From: Flavobacterium sp.
GTDB taxonomy: Bacteria > Bacteroidota > Bacteroidia > Flavobacteriales > Flavobacteriaceae
Direction of reading: 5' to 3'
Assembly: GCA_023251135.1 (NCBI GenBank)
Contig: JAHEZJ010000030.1
Coordinates: 1-64,000, forward strand
DNA length: 64,000 nucleotides
In this document: positions 62,001-64,000 of the stretch, in pieces
How positions within the stretch are numbered: the first letter of the stretch is position 1
Layout: each line of letters starts with the position of its first letter
Notes under the pieces: model-generated
Told to the model about the DNA's origin: nothing
The model's input: only the letters and a program-made list of their open reading frames with translations
Databases searched by the model: none
Program-made: the position numbers and the translations under genes

Positions 62001-64000
62001 AATCTGGTAAATTTTGCGATGCCAACGACTCCGCAGGTTTATAACTTTAATACTCAGGCGACGGTTGTAACTAAACCAGTGGTTGCCATTACAGCGCCAA
62101 CTACTCCGACGATTGCTATAAATTTAGGATCCGCAATTAATTTTGTGGCTAGTGTTGGATTAAGTGCTGCAGATGCTACTACAATCTCATCAGTTGCCTT
62201 TAGTATAAATGGACAAAGCCTGAGTGCTACCAATTCTTCGGGAACTTATACCGCGACTTGGACACCAGTAGCCAATCAGTTTTCGCTTAGTCATACCTTA
62301 ACGGTTACGGCTACTGCCTCAAACGGTACAACAGATACAAAAACATACAATTTTGTCTTAAACTGTTCAGGTGCCAACTGCCCGAATACATTGCCTGTAG
62401 TTACCTGGAATTCACCATCGAATACTACTATAACTCAGCCTACTTTCCAGGCTGTGCCAATTTCGGTTACAGCTGTTGACAGTGACGGATCGGTTTCAGG
62501 TGTAACGATTACAATAAATGGAGGTACATTCAACATGACAGCAGGTACAAATAATACCTATACGTATAATTTTACACCAGCTGCTTATCAGGATTATCCG
62601 ATTGTAATCAAAGCGACCGATAATAAATTAGGGGTAACTACATTAAACAATACCATTAAAATTACTCAGGTAGGAACTAGATTCGTTCCGCTTCCAGCAG
62701 GTAAAATTATTTTAGGATATGCACATTCCTGGGAAAATGGTTCTGCTCCATTTTTATATTTTTCTCAAATAGTGGGAAGTAAATTTAACGTAGTAGATTA
62801 TGCGTTCGTAGAAACCGTTAACCGTGATGGTTATACACCAGTATTAACTACAAATGATACCAGATATTTGACCAATGGAGTTTTCAATAAACAACTATTG
62901 AAAAATGATATAAAATCCTTAAGAGATAGCGGTGTTCCTGTTATTGTTTCTATTGGAGGTCAAAATGGTCATGTTGTTTTGGAGAATGTAAATCAAAAAA
63001 ACATTTTTGTTAATGGTCTGAAAGCAATTATTGACGAGTATCAATTTGATGGAGTTGATATCGATTTTGAGGGCGGATCGATGAATTTTAGTGCAGGAGG
63101 TTTAAGAGATATTTCTTATGCGGGTATTTCTGCTTATCCAAGATTGAAAAACGTAGTAGATGCTTTCAAAGAATTAAAAGCGCACTATGGTCCTGGGTTT
63201 TTATTAACTGCAGCTCCTGAAACACAATACGTACAAGGAGGATATTCTACCTATAATGATACTTTTGGTTCGTTCCTGCCAATCATTCAAAACTTACGTA
63301 ATGAATTGGATTTGTTAGCGGTACAATTGTATAACACAGGAGGAGAAAACGGATTAGATGGTCAGTACTATGGTTCAGCTAAGAGAGCAAACATGGTAAC
63401 AGCTCTAACAGATATGGTAATAAAAGGACACACCATTGGTACTACAGGAATGCGTTATGATGGTTTACCAGCCTCAAAAGTTCTTATCGCATTACCAGCT
63501 TGTCCAAGTGCAGCAGGTAGCGGTTTTATAACGCCGGCTGAAGGAATTAATGCGATGCATTATTTAAGAACCGGAACCACTTTTTCAGGAAGAACTTACA
63601 CCATGCAGCCAGGTGGACCTTATCCTTCTTTAAGAGGTTTAATGACTTGGTCTGTAAACTGGGATTTCTCTTCTTGTGGTAATTCAGCTGAATTGTCTAA
63701 AGCGTATGCGGCTTATTTTGCAGGACTGACCGCCGCAAGAGCATTGCCTGAAGGAATCGAAACGAAAAGCAGTACAGTAGCTTATTTTAAAAACGACGCA
63801 TTAGCCGTTTCCAGTGAAACTGGAGATATCGCTCAGGTAGAGGTTTTCAATACTATTGGACAGCCATTAGTGCGTCATAGAAACATTCAGAATAATAAAG
63901 AAGTACTGCTTCAGGATGTAAACTTTTCGAGCAAACAATTGTTTATCGTTGTAGTAACAGACAAGGCAGGAAATAAAAAATCATTCAAAGTAATGAACTT
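59031..64000 (+). CDS. chiA: Multidomain secreted chitinase with two GH18 domains and T9SS sorting signal (3' end cut by window)
   Basis: 1,656 codons are visible with no stop; the end is missing by probably a few residues. Signal peptide (LLFLLLFPLLASAQ). GH18 domain 1 (about 25-460) has SVGGW and DGFDIDWEYP with catalytic E162. A central region (about 470-1215) holds several beta-sandwich repeats (SGTVKNGSVPVSGAKVEL and similar) plus Ig-like modules. GH18 domain 2 (about 1220-1570) has SIGGQ and DGVDIDFEGG with E1347. The C-terminal stretch (NDALAVSSETGDIAQVEVFNT onward) looks like a type A T9SS sorting domain. It degrades insoluble chitin outside the cell. Architecture resembles ChiA of Flavobacterium johnsoniae, from memory. 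Confidence 0.93.
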   Translation, partial: MKHYYRLLFLLLFPLLASAQPAHGKKVVGYYAQWAIYARDFNVPKIDGSKLTHLNYSFYGTTFDPARPENTKLKCLDTYADFEHTEGGIPWDAPVKGNFYDLKKLKEKYPHLKILISVGGWTKGQDLSPIAASPVARAALAADMANFIVTYPFIDGFDIDWEYPVKGGTDGTEIVNGSPVPAQKHHPDDNKNLVFLLKAMRQAMPNKLITIAAGNNVRDVKIQYVGPNTKAQYGMTDDISTYCDYITYFGYDFGGNWYDKTCYNAPLYASGNPNDPLYGATQSESLDELTNQYLNVIGFPPSKLIMGLPFYGKIFKNVAVNSTNGLFVAAPRNTSPGCTNPQPPAGTWDGAGACERSGSIEICDLVGNPVTNPHPYLDPNTMMVTPTAAAAGWVRYFDNTTKVPYLYNNTTKEFITYEDKQSMDLKVQYIKSRSLGGGMIWEVSQDTRGSIPNSLLTQVDTSFGSILPETVSIGGSVKNGTALVTNVTVEVKNASNVVLQSVVSPTGNFTFYNLPKNQNYTLTATKAAYNFTPVSLTNVAADQTGVVIQGTQPLYTVSGTVLTNATPAAPVSGVTVTATSGTTVLTAVSNASGVYSVTGLTAGLDFTVTAAKTGFPYTPASTVYTAIDSNKMLNFTQGAPIVYYTVSGTILNGTTAASGVTVTATSAGAPVSATSNASGFYTLSLPSGANYTVTAAAAGKTYTPASTVYNNLIADKTLNFAEFNVGTNKISGTVKNGSVPVSGAKVELIVPWTDNAHGWKSVIATTDAQGNYSFANSVIDGYAIISSLKLNSWQNNEVVYLPSNLANFAVPSTPTVYNFNTTATARTSSYTMNGRVLNGTNPVSGAVVSAVSGTTTLTAVTDSNGAYSFANLASGADYKVTAAKTNLTFAPVSAVSTTASGARTLDFAQNLASTNLISGTVKNGSVPVSGAKVELVVPWTDNTHGWKSVIATSDAQGNFSYDNSVVAGYAQVLSLKLNGWENNGTNYYPNNLVNFAMPTTPQVYNFNTQATVVTKPVVAITAPTTPTIAINLGSAINFVASVGLSAADATTISSVAFSINGQSLSATNSSGTYTATWTPVANQFSLSHTLTVTATASNGTTDTKTYNFVLNCSGANCPNTLPVVTWNSPSNTTITQPTFQAVPISVTAVDSDGSVSGVTITINGGTFNMTAGTNNTYTYNFTPAAYQDYPIVIKATDNKLGVTTLNNTIKITQVGTRFVPLPAGKIILGYAHSWENGSAPFLYFSQIVGSKFNVVDYAFVETVNRDGYTPVLTTNDTRYLTNGVFNKQLLKNDIKSLRDSGVPVIVSIGGQNGHVVLENVNQKNIFVNGLKAIIDEYQFDGVDIDFEGGSMNFSAGGLRDISYAGISAYPRLKNVVDAFKELKAHYGPGFLLTAAPETQYVQGGYSTYNDTFGSFLPIIQNLRNELDLLAVQLYNTGGENGLDGQYYGSAKRANMVTALTDMVIKGHTIGTTGMRYDGLPASKVLIALPACPSAAGSGFITPAEGINAMHYLRTGTTFSGRTYTMQPGGPYPSLRGLMTWSVNWDFSSCGNSAELSKAYAAYFAGLTAARALPEGIETKSSTVAYFKNDALAVSSETGDIAQVEVFNTIGQPLVRHRNIQNNKEVLLQDVNFSSKQLFIVVVTDKAGNKKSFKVMN
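61218..62055. repeat. Internal direct repeat in the chitinase linker
   Basis: Two units 561 bases (187 codons) apart. The first 50 bases, 61218-61267 and 61779-61828, are identical; similarity continues at lower identity for about 280 bases. The shared stretch encodes ISGTVKNGSVPVSGAKVE. Confidence 0.85.

Overview
The window is chromosomal DNA from a Bacteroidota bacterium, most likely a Flavobacterium. Evidence: AT-rich composition; promoters of the flavobacterial TTG-N17..23-TAnnTTTG type (best cases before the SRP RNA and before a small outer-membrane protein gene); SusC/SusD transport genes; a very large secreted chitinase ending in a type IX secretion sorting domain; bacillithiol synthesis (BshA); and many short AT-rich leaders. 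No phage, plasmid, transposase or CRISPR array is visible.

Layout. 1-1000: the 5S end of an rRNA operon, tRNA-Phe, tRNA-Leu, tRNA-Arg, a degenerate second copy of the tRNA-Arg plus its terminator, and a broken reading frame. 1036-5019: a small accessory-looking group: an amidoligase/GCS-like protein, a papain-fold cysteine peptidase-like protein and a VanX-type D,D-dipeptidase. 5020-12343: housekeeping genes on the minus strand (THUMP-like methyltransferase, AI-2E permease family, M43 metalloprotease, SpoU methyltransferase, DUF4159, RsmE, TsaD). 12550-17049: TamB-like giant. 17362-20806: pfkA, gap, a BadF-type sugar kinase and methylglyoxal synthase. 20993-31119: RidA, LptD, a cell-wall amidase, an MCE lipid-transport protein, a two-gene Fe-S redox pair, a conserved unknown, BshA and a PrcB-like lipoprotein. 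31266-43641: outer-membrane protein, LpxH-like phosphatase, AroC, dicarboxylate symporter, hybrid histidine kinase, DEAD helicase, HutG, a coiled-coil protein, HutI and glutaminyl cyclase. 43731-45613: SRP RNA, an SDR and a transaldolase-like enzyme.

45816-64000 is a chitin utilisation locus. A NagP/FucP-type MFS permease and a LytS/LytTR two-component system lie on the minus strand. Divergent from them are susC, susD, a NagB-PIG-L fusion, a GH20 hexosaminidase and a multidomain chitinase with two GH18 domains that runs off the window end. The inferred route: the secreted chitinase cuts chitin, SusC/D import the oligomers, GH20 releases GlcNAc, the MFS permease carries it across the inner membrane, a kinase (possibly the BadF-type gene at 19567) phosphorylates it, and the NagB-PIG-L protein deacetylates and deaminates it to fructose-6-phosphate for PfkA. 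A 10-bp motif, AACGTTTTCG, occurs twice upstream of susC and once, inverted, upstream of pfkA; it may link the two regions in regulation.

The intergenic DNA is rich in structured repeats: period-7 tandem arrays arranged as inverted arms, a dispersed AAACCCGACAGG palindrome, and two MITE-like inverted-repeat elements. No clearly new multi-gene system is proven. The best candidate for something undescribed is the amidoligase-like / cysteine-peptidase-like pair beside the tRNA cluster.
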